Source: Clostridia bacterium
Lineage (GTDB): Bacteria; Bacillota; Clostridia; Christensenellales; Aristaeellaceae
Assembly (NCBI GenBank): GCA_017397765.1
Contig: JAFQIB010000020.1
Location: 1 to 58,428, forward strand
Direction: 5' to 3'
DNA: 58,428 bases
Shown: one piece after another, positions 25,232 to 33,947 of the stretch
How positions within the stretch are numbered: position 1 is the first letter of the stretch
Layout of the letters: every line of letters starts with the position of its first letter
Made by a program: the position numbers and the translations under genes
The notes under the pieces: model-generated
Database searches by the model: none
What the model was told of the DNA's origin: nothing
The model's input: the letters and a program-made list of their open reading frames with translations, nothing else

Positions 25232-26899
25232 ATGCCTACTGATATTCAGATTGCCCAGGCGGCTTCGCCCCGCCGCATTGACGAAATTGCTGCTGCGGCC
25301 AACATCCCCGAGGATGCGCTCTTCCCCTACGGCCGCTATGTGGCCAAGGTGGACCCGCTGAAGATCACCGGCGAAAAGAAGGCCAAGCTGATTCTGGTCA
25401 CCGCCATCAACCCCACGCCCGCGGGCGAGGGCAAGACCACGGTGTCCGTTGGCCTGGCGGACGGCATGACCAAGATCGGCAAGAAGGCCATGCTGGCCCT
25501 TCGCGAGCCCTCTCTGGGCCCGGTCTTCGGCGTCAAGGGCGGCGCAACCGGCGGCGGCTATGCCCAGGTGCTGCCCATGGAATCCATCAATCTGCATTTC
25601 ACCGGCGACCTGCATGCCATCACCGCGGCCAACAACCTGCTGGCTGCCATGGTGGACAACCATATCCAGCAGGGCAACAAGCTGGGCATCGATCCCCGCC
25701 AGGTGTCTTGGCGCCGCTGCCTGGACGTGAATGACCGTCAGCTGCGCTCCGTGGTCTCCGGCCTGGGCGGCAAGATGAACGGCATGCCCCGCGAGGACGG
25801 CTTTGATATCACCGCTGCCTCCGAGGTCATGGCGGTGTTCTGCCTGTCCAAGGATCTGACTGACCTGAAGGCCCGCCTGGCCCGCCTGCAGGTGGCCCGT
25901 ACCTTTGCCGGCACCCCTGTCACCGCCGGCGATCTGAACGCCCAGGGTGCTATGGCGGCCCTGCTGCGCGACGCCATCCAGCCCAATCTGGTGCAGACCA
26001 TCGACGGCACGCCCTGCCTGATGCATGGCGGCCCCTTCGCCAACATCGCCCATGGCTGCAACTCCGTTATCGCCACCACCACCGCCATGAAGCTGGCGGA
26101 TTATATGGTCACCGAGGCGGGCTTCGGCGCGGATCTGGGCGCGGAGAAGTTCCTGGACATCAAGTGCCGCATGTCCGGCCTGTGGCCTGACGCGGTGGTT
26201 GTCGTGGCAACCGTCCGTGCGCTCAAGTCCCACGGCGGCGTGCTGAAGGCGGACCTGGGCACGGAGAATGTGGCTGCCGTCGAAAAGGGCATGGAGAACC
26301 TGCTGGCCCATATCGACCATGTGCGCAATGTGTGGAAGCGCCCTGTGATCGTGGCGATGAACCGCTTCATCACCGACACCGAGGCGGAGCTGGCGGTCAT
26401 CCGTGCGGCCTGCGAAAAGGCCGGCGCGCCCGTGGAGCTGTGTGACGGCTGGGCCAAGGGCGGCGAGGGTGTGAAGGAGCTGGCTGCGCTGGTCTGCGAT
26501 ACCGTGGACGCACAGGAGAAGACCGAGCCCTCCTTCACCTACACCGACGATCTGTCCCTGGCGGACAAGATCCGTGCGGTGGCCACCAAGATCTACGGCG
26601 CGAAGGACGTAGCCTTCAACGGCAGCACCCTCAAGCAGCTGGCCAACTTCGAGGCCGAGGGCTGGGCGAAGGCGCCTGTCTGCATTGCCAAGACCCAGTA
26701 TTCCTTCTCTGACAACCCCAAGGCGCTGGGTGCGCCCAAGGGCTTTACCCTCAATATCCGTCAGGTTCGCCTGAATGCCGGCGCGGGCTTCATCGTGGCT
26801 TTTGCGGGCGATATCATCGCCATGCCCGGCCTGCCCAAGGTGCCCGCCGCCGAAGGCATCGACGTGACCGAGGACGGCGTGATCACCGGTTTGTTCTAA
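25232..26899 (+). CDS. fhs: Formate-tetrahydrofolate ligase
   Basis: A 555-residue enzyme that uses ATP, formate and tetrahydrofolate to make 10-formyltetrahydrofolate, in one-carbon metabolism or the methyl branch of the Wood-Ljungdahl pathway. The P-loop TPAGEGKTT is near residue 62; [42 protein letters not shown] and the C-terminal [15 protein letters not shown] are all intact. Length matches the family. AAAGGAGAA precedes the start. Codon use is strongly biased, consistent with high expression. No other folate or acetogenesis gene is nearby, so acetogenesis is not implied. Confidence 0.98.
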   Translation: MPTDIQIAQAASPRRIDEIAAAANIPEDALFPYGRYVAKVDPLKITGEKKAKLILVTAINPTPAGEGKTTVSVGLADGMTKIGKKAMLALREPSLGPVFGVKGGATGGGYAQVLPMESINLHFTGDLHAITAANNLLAAMVDNHIQQGNKLGIDPRQVSWRRCLDVNDRQLRSVVSGLGGKMNGMPREDGFDITAASEVMAVFCLSKDLTDLKARLARLQVARTFAGTPVTAGDLNAQGAMAALLRDAIQPNLVQTIDGTPCLMHGGPFANIAHGCNSVIATTTAMKLADYMVTEAGFGADLGAEKFLDIKCRMSGLWPDAVVVVATVRALKSHGGVLKADLGTENVAAVEKGMENLLAHIDHVRNVWKRPVIVAMNRFITDTEAELAVIRAACEKAGAPVELCDGWAKGGEGVKELAALVCDTVDAQEKTEPSFTYTDDLSLADKIRAVATKIYGAKDVAFNGSTLKQLANFEAEGWAKAPVCIAKTQYSFSDNPKALGAPKGFTLNIRQVRLNAGAGFIVAFAGDIIAMPGLPKVPAAEGIDVTEDGVITGLF

Positions 26900-26931
26900 A
26901 TTTATATATGGTGGGAAAGGGAAGCGTCGCT

Positions 26932-28932
26932 ATGAAGAAAATCAAGTTCTTGTTGCTGCTTGTGCTCATGAGTATGACCATGGCTTCTAACGCAAAAGCA
27001 GATATGGCGACGCTTCCTGATGGTGTGAAGACGATTGAAGACTATGCTTTTTATCAATGTGCCAATCTGTTTGGGGAATTTGTTATTCCAGACAGTGTGA
27101 CAATGATTGGTGCTCATGCCTTTGATGGATGCAGTGGGTTAACGATGATTATCCTGCCTGATGACGACATAATAGTTGATGACACTGCATTCTTGAATAC
27201 ATCGGCTGAAATTGTGCATTCTTCTGAATACCTGCAATCAAACTACGAGTACACGATTTCAGATGAAGAGGTAACGATTGAACGCTACATTGGTAAATCG
27301 CAGAATAATTTGATTATTCCATCATACATTGAAGGATATCCTGTCAAAGCTATTGCTGACAATGCATTTGGCAGTGTGGTGCTGAATGGAAAACTTACGC
27401 TGCCGTCCCAGCTGCGAGAAATTGGCGACCATGCTTTTTACAATCAGTCTGGCCTTACGGATATACTTGAATTGCCTGCATCCCTCAAAATGATCGGTGA
27501 TTATGCATTCCGGTACACAGGTTTTTCCGGCGATTTGATTTTACCTGACTCAGTGGAAAAAATAGGCGATAAAGCGTTCGAATACTGTATTAACATGGAA
27601 GGTATTTCGATGTCTGCGAATATCATGGAGCTTGGTGACATGGTGTTCAGAGGGTGTCCGATGATGAAGGGCGAGTTTGTTATGCCCACATCATTGAAGA
27701 AGTGCGGCAACGATCTGTTTTGGGGTACCGACGTAACGGTTGTTTGGGAACATGGCGCATTGGATTACGATGTTATTGACCAGGAAGTTAAGATTACTTC
27801 TTATCATGGCATTGCAGATGCAGCAACCATCATTCCATCTCACATTGAAGGATATCCCGTTACTGTGATTGGTGCTAATGCTTTCTATGGATTAGCGAAT
27901 GAAAATCGGACGATAAGTGGTACACTCGTTCTTCCTGAAACAATACGGACAGTTGAATCAATGGCATTTGCATATTGCGATCAGTTGACAGGAGACTTGT
28001 TATTGCCAGATGCGATAGAGACAATAGAACGCTATGCATTTGCCTACTGTAGCAATCTGGACGGCATGTTGGTGCTGCCTTCGCAGCTGAAGATTCTTGG
28101 CGAAGCTGCATTTGATCGATCAGATAAACTGAAATGTGATGGGTTAGTCATCCCTTCAGGCGTGAAAGCAATAGGTGATTCGGCATTTTATAGGTGTGTA
28201 AACCTTACTGGTGAATTGATACTGCCAGAGGGACTAAAGTCAGTTGGGGCGTATGCATTTTATTTCACTAACTTGAATGGAGAACTGAAGCTTCCCTCAA
28301 CATTGGAGTATATCTATCATGATGCGTTTGCTTTTTCATCGTTTGATGGAACAGTGAAACTGCCAGAGGACATCAGATACCTTGGAAGCTCGGCTTTTCA
28401 AGCTACGATGATCAGTGGTGATGTGGTTGTTCCCGAATCGGTAGAATATGTGGGTATGGATGTATTTGACACCTGGTTTGGTATGAATGCAACATATCTT
28501 TGCGAGCTGAAGGCAGGATTTGAATACAGTGTTTACAATGGGGACAATCCTATTGTTTGGCTGGATGGTTACAACAATATACCGGTGGAGAATATACAAC
28601 TGCCTACAGAGTATCAGGGAAACCCTATATACGGCATTAAGGCGTTTGCAATGTTGGAGTGCGACCAGATTACTGGGAAACTGTGCATTCCGGAAGGGTA
28701 TGTGGAGATACAGGATTGCTCCTTCCAAGGATGTACAGGCCTGTGGGGAGTGCCAGAACTCCCATCAACACTTAAGTACATTGGTAATAGTGCATTTGCG
28801 AATTGTACTGGTTTATCCGGAACGCTGGAAGTGGCCGGTGATGTACGTATCGATGTGGAGCCGTTTGTTGGCACAAATTTGACTGTGATTCAGAATGGGG
28901 AGATTATTTACGCGCCGGAAAATGCGGAGTGA
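26932..28932 (+). CDS. BspA-type leucine-rich-repeat surface protein
   Basis: A 666-residue secreted protein. Residues 1-24 are a signal peptide (KKIKFLLLLVLMSMTM core). The rest is built of BspA-like leucine-rich repeats of about 23 residues (pattern LPDGVKTIEDYAFYQC, LPDSVEKIGDKAFEYC, LPSTLEYIYHDAFAF). A larger module recurs: EEVTIERYIGKSQN followed by IIPSYIEGYPVKAIADNAF, again with VKITSYHG and IIPSHIEGYPVTVIGANAF, and a third degenerate copy near 28555. There is no LPXTG or other C-terminal anchor. The DNA is visibly more AT-rich and uses rarer codons than fhs or thrS on either side, suggesting transfer. It starts 32 bases after fhs. Confidence 0.9.
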   Translation: MKKIKFLLLLVLMSMTMASNAKADMATLPDGVKTIEDYAFYQCANLFGEFVIPDSVTMIGAHAFDGCSGLTMIILPDDDIIVDDTAFLNTSAEIVHSSEYLQSNYEYTISDEEVTIERYIGKSQNNLIIPSYIEGYPVKAIADNAFGSVVLNGKLTLPSQLREIGDHAFYNQSGLTDILELPASLKMIGDYAFRYTGFSGDLILPDSVEKIGDKAFEYCINMEGISMSANIMELGDMVFRGCPMMKGEFVMPTSLKKCGNDLFWGTDVTVVWEHGALDYDVIDQEVKITSYHGIADAATIIPSHIEGYPVTVIGANAFYGLANENRTISGTLVLPETIRTVESMAFAYCDQLTGDLLLPDAIETIERYAFAYCSNLDGMLVLPSQLKILGEAAFDRSDKLKCDGLVIPSGVKAIGDSAFYRCVNLTGELILPEGLKSVGAYAFYFTNLNGELKLPSTLEYIYHDAFAFSSFDGTVKLPEDIRYLGSSAFQATMISGDVVVPESVEYVGMDVFDTWFGMNATYLCELKAGFEYSVYNGDNPIVWLDGYNNIPVENIQLPTEYQGNPIYGIKAFAMLECDQITGKLCIPEGYVEIQDCSFQGCTGLWGVPELPSTLKYIGNSAFANCTGLSGTLEVAGDVRIDVEPFVGTNLTVIQNGEIIYAPENAE

Positions 28933-28983
28933 ATTGGTGGTTGAATATCGGTATATTGTGCATCGATAAATAAGTGCATAGGC

Positions 28984-29012
28984 TTGACAAATGTGCATGA
29001 CCAGGTTATACT
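28984..29012 (+). promoter_or_regulatory. thrS promoter
   Basis: TTGACA, 17-base spacer and TATACT at 29007-29012, followed by the T-box leader. Confidence 0.85.
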
Positions 29013-29018
29013 AACTCC

Positions 29019-29242
29019 ATCGTCCGAAATGACGGAGAAGAGTACCCTTGTCGGAAGGCCTGACAGAGAGATGCATCATCGGCTGAAAGTGCATCGGCGG
29101 AGTAGACAGGACGAAGACCACCTCCCGATCAGACCGCGGGCTGCGCGTTACAGCGGCAAAGAGAACCAATCAGGGTGGAACCACGGGTATGATGTATATC
29201 AGCTCGTCCCTCGAATAACAAGCGCGAGGGATGGGCTTTTTT
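29019..29242 (+). promoter_or_regulatory. T-box riboswitch (threonine) controlling thrS
   Basis: A tRNA-sensing leader. Stem I base pairs CGGAG (29033-29037) with CTCCCG; the loop-E strand AGTA is at 29041-29044 and its partner GAA at 29113-29115, followed by the specifier ACC (Thr) at 29117-29119. CCCTTGTC (29045) pairs with GACAGG (29105). The T-box AGGGTGGAACCACGG is at 29172-29186, with TGGA (29176-29179) to pair with the tRNA 3' end. The terminator stem is GCTCGTCCCTCG (29202-29213) with CGAGGGATGGGC (29225-29236) and six T. Uncharged tRNA-Thr should stabilise the antiterminator and allow thrS transcription. Confidence 0.9.
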
Positions 29243-29252
29243 CTATCCCGCC

Positions 29253-29297
29253 GCATTCTCAATTCCGAATTCTGAATTCCGCATTCCGAATTCGGAA
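29253..29297. repeat. AT-rich GAATTCNGAATT-type intergenic repeat (copy 3)
   Basis: Between the T-box terminator and the thrS ribosome binding site lies a run of TTCCGAATTCTGAATTCC-type units, similar in style to the arrays at 2569-2668 and 11968-12000 but more diverged. It lengthens the leader without apparent coding or regulatory content. Confidence 0.5.
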
Positions 29298-29320
29298 AAC
29301 GACAGAAGGAGGTTTCCCAC

Positions 29321-31123
29321 ATGAAGGTCATCTACAACGACGGTCACGTTGCAGAATGCGCTCCCGAGGAGGAGCTGCATATTCTGCGCCACAGCGCGGC
29401 GCACATCCTGGCGCAGGCTGTGAAGAATCTGTATCCCCAGGCCCACTTCGCCTACGGCCCCGCCACCGAAAACGGCTTCTACTATGACATCGATCTGGGC
29501 GAGGTGAAGCTCACCGAGGAAGACCTGCCCGCCATTGAAAAGGAAATGCAGGCGATCGTCAAGAAGAACCTGCCCATCAAGCCCTTCGCCCTTTCCCGGG
29601 ATGAAGCGATCAAGCTGATGGAGGAGCGCGGCGAAAACTACAAGGTCGAGCATATCGCGGATCTGGATGCGGAGGTCACGCTGACCTTCTACCAGCAGGG
29701 CGATTACATTGACATGTGCGTCGGCCCCCACCTGTGCTACACCAAGGCGCTCAAGGCCTTCAAGCTGACGGCCATCTCCGGCGCTTACTGGAAGAACGAC
29801 AAGAACAACAAGATGCTCACCCGTATCCGCGGCACGGCCTTTGCCACAAAGGATGAGCTGGAAGCCTTTGTCCAGCAGCAGGAGGAGGCCCGCAAGCGCG
29901 ATCATAACAAGCTGGGCCGCGAGCTGGAGTATTTCACCACGGTGGACGCCATCGGCCAGGGCCTGCCGGTTCTGCTGCCCAAGGGCGCCCGCGTTATCCA
30001 GACGCTGCAGCGCTGGGTGGAGGACGAGGAGCAGAAGCGCGGCTATCTGCTGACCAAAACGCCCCTGATGGCCAAGTCCGATCTGTATAAGATCTCCGGC
30101 CACTGGGATCATTATCTGGACGGCATGTTCGTCCTGGGCGATCCTGCGGACGAGACGAAGGAATGCTTCGCCCTGCGTCCCATGACCTGCCCCTTCCAGT
30201 ATCAGGTGTACCTGAACCGTGCCCGTTCCTACCGTGATCTGCCCATGCGTTTGGGTGAGACGTCCACGCTGTTCCGCAACGAGGATTCCGGCGAAATGCA
30301 CGGCCTGATCCGCGTGCGTCAGTTTACGATCTCCGAGGGCCATCTGGTGCTGCGTCCCGAGCAGCTGGAGGAGGAGTTCCGCGGCTGTCTGGAGCTGGCC
30401 AAGCACATGCTGGGCACGGTCGGCATGCTGGAGAACTGCACCTTCCGCTTCAGCCAGTGGGACCCTGCCCGTGCCGGCATCAAGTATGAGGGTACGGCAG
30501 AGCAGTGGGAGGAAGCGCAGCGCATCATGGGCGAGATCCTGGACAAGCTGGGCGTGGAGTACGAGGTAGGCATCGACGAGGCTGCCTTCTATGGCCCCAA
30601 GCTGGACATCCAGTATCACAATGTATACGGCAAGGAAGACACCATCGTCACCATCCAGATCGATATGCTGCTGGCGGAGAAGTTCGGCATGGAATACACC
30701 GACTCCGACGGCAAGAAGAAGACGCCTTACATCATCCACCGTACGAGCCTTGGCTGCTACGAGCGTACGCTGGCCTACCTGATCGAGCGCTACGCCGGTG
30801 CGCTGCCCCTGTGGATGGCGCCGGAGCAGGTGCGCATCCTGACCATCACCGAGCGCAGCGACGACTGGGCCTGGGAGCTCAAGGCGAAGCTGGAGGCCGA
30901 GGGTATGCGCGTGGAGGTCGATACCCGCAATGAGAAGATCGGCTTCAAGATCCGTGAGGCCCAGATGCAGAAGGTGCCTTACATGATCGTCCTGGGCGAC
31001 AAGGAAGTTGAGGACAAGGTGGTTGCCCTGCGCGACCGCAAGGGCGGCAACTTCGGCGTGATGAGCGTGGAAGACATGATCGCCAAGCTGCAGCAGGAAA
31101 TCGCCGACAAGGTGCATGACTGA
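29321..31123 (+). CDS. thrS: Threonine-tRNA ligase lacking the TGS domain
   Basis: A 600-residue class II synthetase that charges tRNA-Thr. The editing domain is present (HSAAHILAQAV, later CVGPHLCYT), as are the zinc/catalytic core (LRPMTCPFQYQVYL), motif 2 area and the C-terminal anticodon-binding domain (PEQVRILTITE). About 40-60 residues are missing at the N terminus: only MKVIYNDGHVAE of the TGS domain remains before the editing domain, and no in-frame coding lies upstream because the T-box terminator is there. The motif 2 region reads FTISEGHL instead of the common FTQDDAHIF. AAGGAGGT precedes the start. Confidence 0.97.
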   Translation: MKVIYNDGHVAECAPEEELHILRHSAAHILAQAVKNLYPQAHFAYGPATENGFYYDIDLGEVKLTEEDLPAIEKEMQAIVKKNLPIKPFALSRDEAIKLMEERGENYKVEHIADLDAEVTLTFYQQGDYIDMCVGPHLCYTKALKAFKLTAISGAYWKNDKNNKMLTRIRGTAFATKDELEAFVQQQEEARKRDHNKLGRELEYFTTVDAIGQGLPVLLPKGARVIQTLQRWVEDEEQKRGYLLTKTPLMAKSDLYKISGHWDHYLDGMFVLGDPADETKECFALRPMTCPFQYQVYLNRARSYRDLPMRLGETSTLFRNEDSGEMHGLIRVRQFTISEGHLVLRPEQLEEEFRGCLELAKHMLGTVGMLENCTFRFSQWDPARAGIKYEGTAEQWEEAQRIMGEILDKLGVEYEVGIDEAAFYGPKLDIQYHNVYGKEDTIVTIQIDMLLAEKFGMEYTDSDGKKKTPYIIHRTSLGCYERTLAYLIERYAGALPLWMAPEQVRILTITERSDDWAWELKAKLEAEGMRVEVDTRNEKIGFKIREAQMQKVPYMIVLGDKEVEDKVVALRDRKGGNFGVMSVEDMIAKLQQEIADKVHD

Positions 31124-31135
31124 TCCCAAACATTG

Positions 31136-31166
31136 GCGCGGAGCAAATGAGCTCCGCGCTGTTTTT
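31136..31166 (+). terminator. thrS terminator
   Basis: Perfect 9-bp stem GCGCGGAGC / GCTCCGCGC with a short loop and TTTTT, 13 bases after the stop codon. Confidence 0.9.
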
Positions 31167-31202
31167 GTCCGTCAATTCAAATAAAATCCGTCATGTTCCC
31201 CC

Positions 31203-31231
31203 TTGCAAAGCGGCTGTGATGAAGGTATAAT
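31203..31231 (+). promoter_or_regulatory. Promoter of the DUF2461 gene
   Basis: TTGCAA, 17-base spacer and a perfect TATAAT at 31226-31231. Confidence 0.8.
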
Positions 31232-31281
31232 ATATGGTGAGATTACTGTAGGGAAATCCCCCTGCAAAAGCGAGGTGCGTT

Positions 31282-31977
31282 ATGTTCGCCGGGTTTCCGG
31301 AAGAAACGCTGCAGTTTTTCCTCGATATCCGTTTCCACAATGACAAGGCGTACTTCGCCGAACATAAGCCCCGGTACGAAAAGGACGTGAAGGCTGTTTT
31401 CCATGCCTTCATTGAAGACCTTGCGCCGGACATGCAGAAGATCGATCCGATGATGGAGATCCGCCCGTACAAATGTCTGGCGCGCATCCATCGGGATACC
31501 CGCTTCTCCAAGGACAAGTCGCCCTTCCGGGATCACCTGTGGCTGTGCTTCCGGCGGGCTGCCGAGCCGAGGGAGGAAAGCGTGAACTTCTTCTTCGAGC
31601 TGGGCCCGACCACCCTGGGCTGGGGCATGGGCACCTGGGGCGAAAACCGTCCGATGATGGACGCCTTCCGCCGCCGGATGGCTGCAGACCCCAAACGGTA
31701 CGCGAAGATCATCGACGGCTGCCATCTGACGGAGAACGACTTCACCGTCTGGAATCAGACCTGGAAGCGGATGGAGGTGCCGCCCGGCATCCCACTGGGG
31801 CTGAAGGGCTGGTATTGCTCCCGGGAGGTCTACGTCGGCAGAGCGCACCCGGACATGAGCAAGATCGGCACACGGGAGATCCTCGACATTGTCCGCGAGG
31901 ACTTCAAGACCCTTGCCCCCCTCTACCAGCTCCTGCGCGGCGCCTATGAGGAAGCAGCCGACGATCAGCGCATATAA
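31282..31977 (+). CDS. DUF2461 domain-containing protein
   Basis: A 231-residue protein of the DUF2461 family (unknown function, widespread in bacteria). Typical segments are the opening FPEETLQFFLDIRFHNDK, then FAEHKPRYEKDVK, IHRDTRFSKDKSPFRDH and the C-terminal FKTLAPLYQLL. No signal peptide, so cytoplasmic. It has its own promoter and is separated from the phosphomutase by 154 bases containing small hairpins (about 32005-32024 and 32093-32117). The family has no established biochemical activity. Confidence 0.9.
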   Translation: MFAGFPEETLQFFLDIRFHNDKAYFAEHKPRYEKDVKAVFHAFIEDLAPDMQKIDPMMEIRPYKCLARIHRDTRFSKDKSPFRDHLWLCFRRAAEPREESVNFFFELGPTTLGWGMGTWGENRPMMDAFRRRMAADPKRYAKIIDGCHLTENDFTVWNQTWKRMEVPPGIPLGLKGWYCSREVYVGRAHPDMSKIGTREILDIVREDFKTLAPLYQLLRGAYEEAADDQRI

Positions 31978-32131
31978 CCTGGCATCAGTTAACCATGCAG
32001 CCCGCGCGATGCGCGCGCGGACGCTAAACCCCGGTACACGCCCAATCAACACGCGTATGTACCATGATAAATTGTCAACTCAATCGCGAGCCGGGGGCAG
32101 CGGCACGCTGCCCCTGGGAAGGAGGAACAAT

Positions 32132-33643
32132 ATGGATTGGATGAAACTGAAGAGCGGCTCCGACGTGCGCGGTACGGCCGTAGGCGAGAATGCGACGCTG
32201 ACGCCCCATGTGGCGATGTGCCTGGGCATGGCCTTTGCCCGTTTTGTTGCGGAAAAGAAGAAGAAGCCCATTGCGCAGGTGACCATCGCGCTGGGCCGCG
32301 ACAGCCGTATTTCCGGCCCTGCTCTGCTGCAGGCCGCGGCGGAAGGCGTTGCCAAGGCGGGCGCAAACGTGCTGTCCTTCGGCATGTGCTCCACGCCTGC
32401 CATGTATATGTCCATCATCACCCCCGGCTTCCAGCCGGACGCCTCTGTGATGATCACCGCCAGCCATCATCCCTATGACAAGAATGGCCTGAAGTTCTTC
32501 GTGGAGGAGGGCGGCCTGGACGGCAAGCAGGTGGCGACGCTGATCGAGATGGCCTCCGGGTATGAGCCGGAAGAAATGGCCATGGCGGGCACCATCACCG
32601 AGAAGCCCTTCCTGCCCACCTACAAGGAGCTGCTGGCCAACCGCATCCGCAAGGGCCTGAACACCGACGTGCCCAAGCCCCTGCTGGGCCTGCATGTGGT
32701 GGTCGACGCGGGCAACGGCGCAGGCGGCTTCTATGCCGAGCTGATGGAAGAGCTGGGCGCCTGGATCGAGGGCAGCCAGTTCCTGGAGCCGGACGGCATG
32801 TTCCCCAACCATGTGCCGAATCCTGAAAATGCGCAGGCCATGGCCTCCATTTCCGAGGCGGTCAAGAAGGCCGGCGCGGATCTGGGCGTGATCTTTGATA
32901 CCGACTGTGACCGTGCCGCCGTGGTGGATGCGGACGGCAGCGAGATCAACCGCAACCGCCTGATCGCCCTGATCTCCGCGATCCTGCTGGACGAGAAGCC
33001 CGGCCAGACCATCGTGACTGACTCCGTGACCAGCGCCGGCCTGAAGAAGTTCATCAACGACTGGGGCGGAGAGCACTATCGCTACAAGCGCGGCTACCGC
33101 AACGTCATCGACGAAGCCATCCGCCTGAACAACGAGGGCATTTCCTGCCCCCTGGCCATCGAGACCAGCGGCCATGCAGCCCTGAAGGAGAATTATTTCC
33201 TGGATGACGGCATGTACCTGGTGACGGTGCTGATCGTTCGTGCGATGAAGCTCAAGCAGGAGGGCAAGACCCTGGGCAGCCTGATTGCTGATCTGCAGGA
33301 GCCTGTGGAGAGCAAGGAGATCCGCCTGAACATCACCGCGGAGGATTTCCGCGAGGCCGGCAAGGTGGCCATCCAGAAGGTGCTGGACTACGCCAATGCC
33401 GCGGACGCCTGGCATATCGCGCCGGACAACCGCGAGGGCGTGCGCATCTCCTTTGACCTGGAGGACGGCCTGGATAACGGCTGGTTCCTGCTGCGTCTGT
33501 CCGTGCATGACCCGGTGCTGCCCCTGAATGTGGAAAGCGACGTGCCCGGCGGCGTGAAGACCATGCTGAGCGCGCTGTACAGCGTCCTCAAGGATTGCGA
33601 GGGCATCAACTTTGATGCGCTGATCAAGGCTATCGAGGGCTGA
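32132..33643 (+). CDS. Phosphomannomutase/phosphoglucomutase
   Basis: A 503-residue alpha-D-phosphohexomutase. The catalytic serine loop is ITASHHPYDKNG near residue 110, the metal-binding loop DTDCDRA near residue 270, the sugar-specificity loop ETSGHAALKE near 345 and a phosphate-binding C-terminal domain (PDNREGVRISF). It should interconvert hexose 1- and 6-phosphates, which would connect glucose-1-phosphate from GlgP to glycolysis or to sugar-nucleotide synthesis. The N terminus (SGSDVRGTAVG) is family-like. GGAAGGAGGA precedes ATG 32132. A GGGGCAGC/GCTGCCCC hairpin ends just before that site. Mannose or glucose preference is unclear. Confidence 0.92.
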   Translation: MDWMKLKSGSDVRGTAVGENATLTPHVAMCLGMAFARFVAEKKKKPIAQVTIALGRDSRISGPALLQAAAEGVAKAGANVLSFGMCSTPAMYMSIITPGFQPDASVMITASHHPYDKNGLKFFVEEGGLDGKQVATLIEMASGYEPEEMAMAGTITEKPFLPTYKELLANRIRKGLNTDVPKPLLGLHVVVDAGNGAGGFYAELMEELGAWIEGSQFLEPDGMFPNHVPNPENAQAMASISEAVKKAGADLGVIFDTDCDRAAVVDADGSEINRNRLIALISAILLDEKPGQTIVTDSVTSAGLKKFINDWGGEHYRYKRGYRNVIDEAIRLNNEGISCPLAIETSGHAALKENYFLDDGMYLVTVLIVRAMKLKQEGKTLGSLIADLQEPVESKEIRLNITAEDFREAGKVAIQKVLDYANAADAWHIAPDNREGVRISFDLEDGLDNGWFLLRLSVHDPVLPLNVESDVPGGVKTMLSALYSVLKDCEGINFDALIKAIEG

Positions 33644-33659
33644 TAAAAGAAGTGGAACA

Positions 33660-33683
33660 GGGGCGCAGACGGACATGCGCCCC
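33660..33683 (+). terminator. Hairpin after the phosphohexomutase gene (T tract displaced)
   Basis: Stem GGGGCGCA / TGCGCCCC with an eight-base loop, 16 bases past the stop codon. It lacks a T tract: the repeat element starts at its last base. An almost identical hairpin with TGTTTT follows on the other side of the element (33901-33930). Confidence 0.6.
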
Positions 33684-33901
33684 TCAGGGTGTCGAAAAAG
33701 TGCTTTAGGCACTTTTTCGAGGGTTTGCACTCGCGCACTGGTCGAGCCATAAATGGCTCTCCCGGCCGTTTGCTCGTGTAAGGAAGTGATTTTGCAAGCA
33801 AAATCGCGCGAAAATCGCCGCGCATGTCGCCGATTTTCGATCTAAAATCGGAGGGCTTGCGAGCCCTCCGATGCCACCCATAGGTTTTTTGACAGTCTGA
33901 G
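33683..33901. mobile_element. MITE-like repeat element, copy 1
   Basis: A 219-bp non-coding element. Its ends form imperfect terminal inverted repeats: CTCAGGGTGTCGAAAAA at 33683-33699 against CTCAGACTGTCAAAAAA (inverse of 33885-33901), 13 of 17 matching. Inside are several hairpins: AAAAAGTGC/GCACTTTTT (33695-33717), GATTTTGC/GCAAAATC (33790-33807), and GGAGGGCTTGCGAGCCCTCC (33850-33869). It is flanked by near-identical terminator hairpins. A related inverted copy with different internal hairpins lies at 58267-58428. No ORF, so any movement would need a transposase elsewhere. Confidence 0.75.
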
Positions 33902-33930
33902 GGGCGCAGACAGACTTGCGCCCCTGTTTT
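33901..33930 (+). terminator. Terminator hairpin, duplicate of 33660-33683
   Basis: Stem GGGGCGCA / TGCGCCCC followed by TGTTTTC. It shares its stem and all but two loop bases with the hairpin left of the repeat element, so the element is bracketed by duplicated terminators. Confidence 0.75.
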
Positions 33931-33947
33931 CGTACGGAGGAGTATAT

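Noticed and set aside
24983-26320. Extension of the vanW frame by 446 codons over the fhs gene
   Set aside because: It crosses the divergent promoters and reads antisense to fhs; the signal peptide and ribosome binding site fix the start at 24982.
28984-29487. A 167-codon open frame across the thrS leader
   Set aside because: It covers the T-box and its terminator and runs out of frame into thrS.
31889-32131. N-terminal extension of the phosphohexomutase
   Set aside because: It overlaps the DUF2461 gene and lacks a start signal; ATG 32132 has a strong ribosome binding site and begins the family alignment.
33683-33901. Possible small RNA or riboswitch for mazG in place of a mobile element
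   Set aside because: An inverted copy after aroF and the terminal inverted repeats favour a dispersed element; an RNA role for the element itself stays possible but is not specific to mazG.
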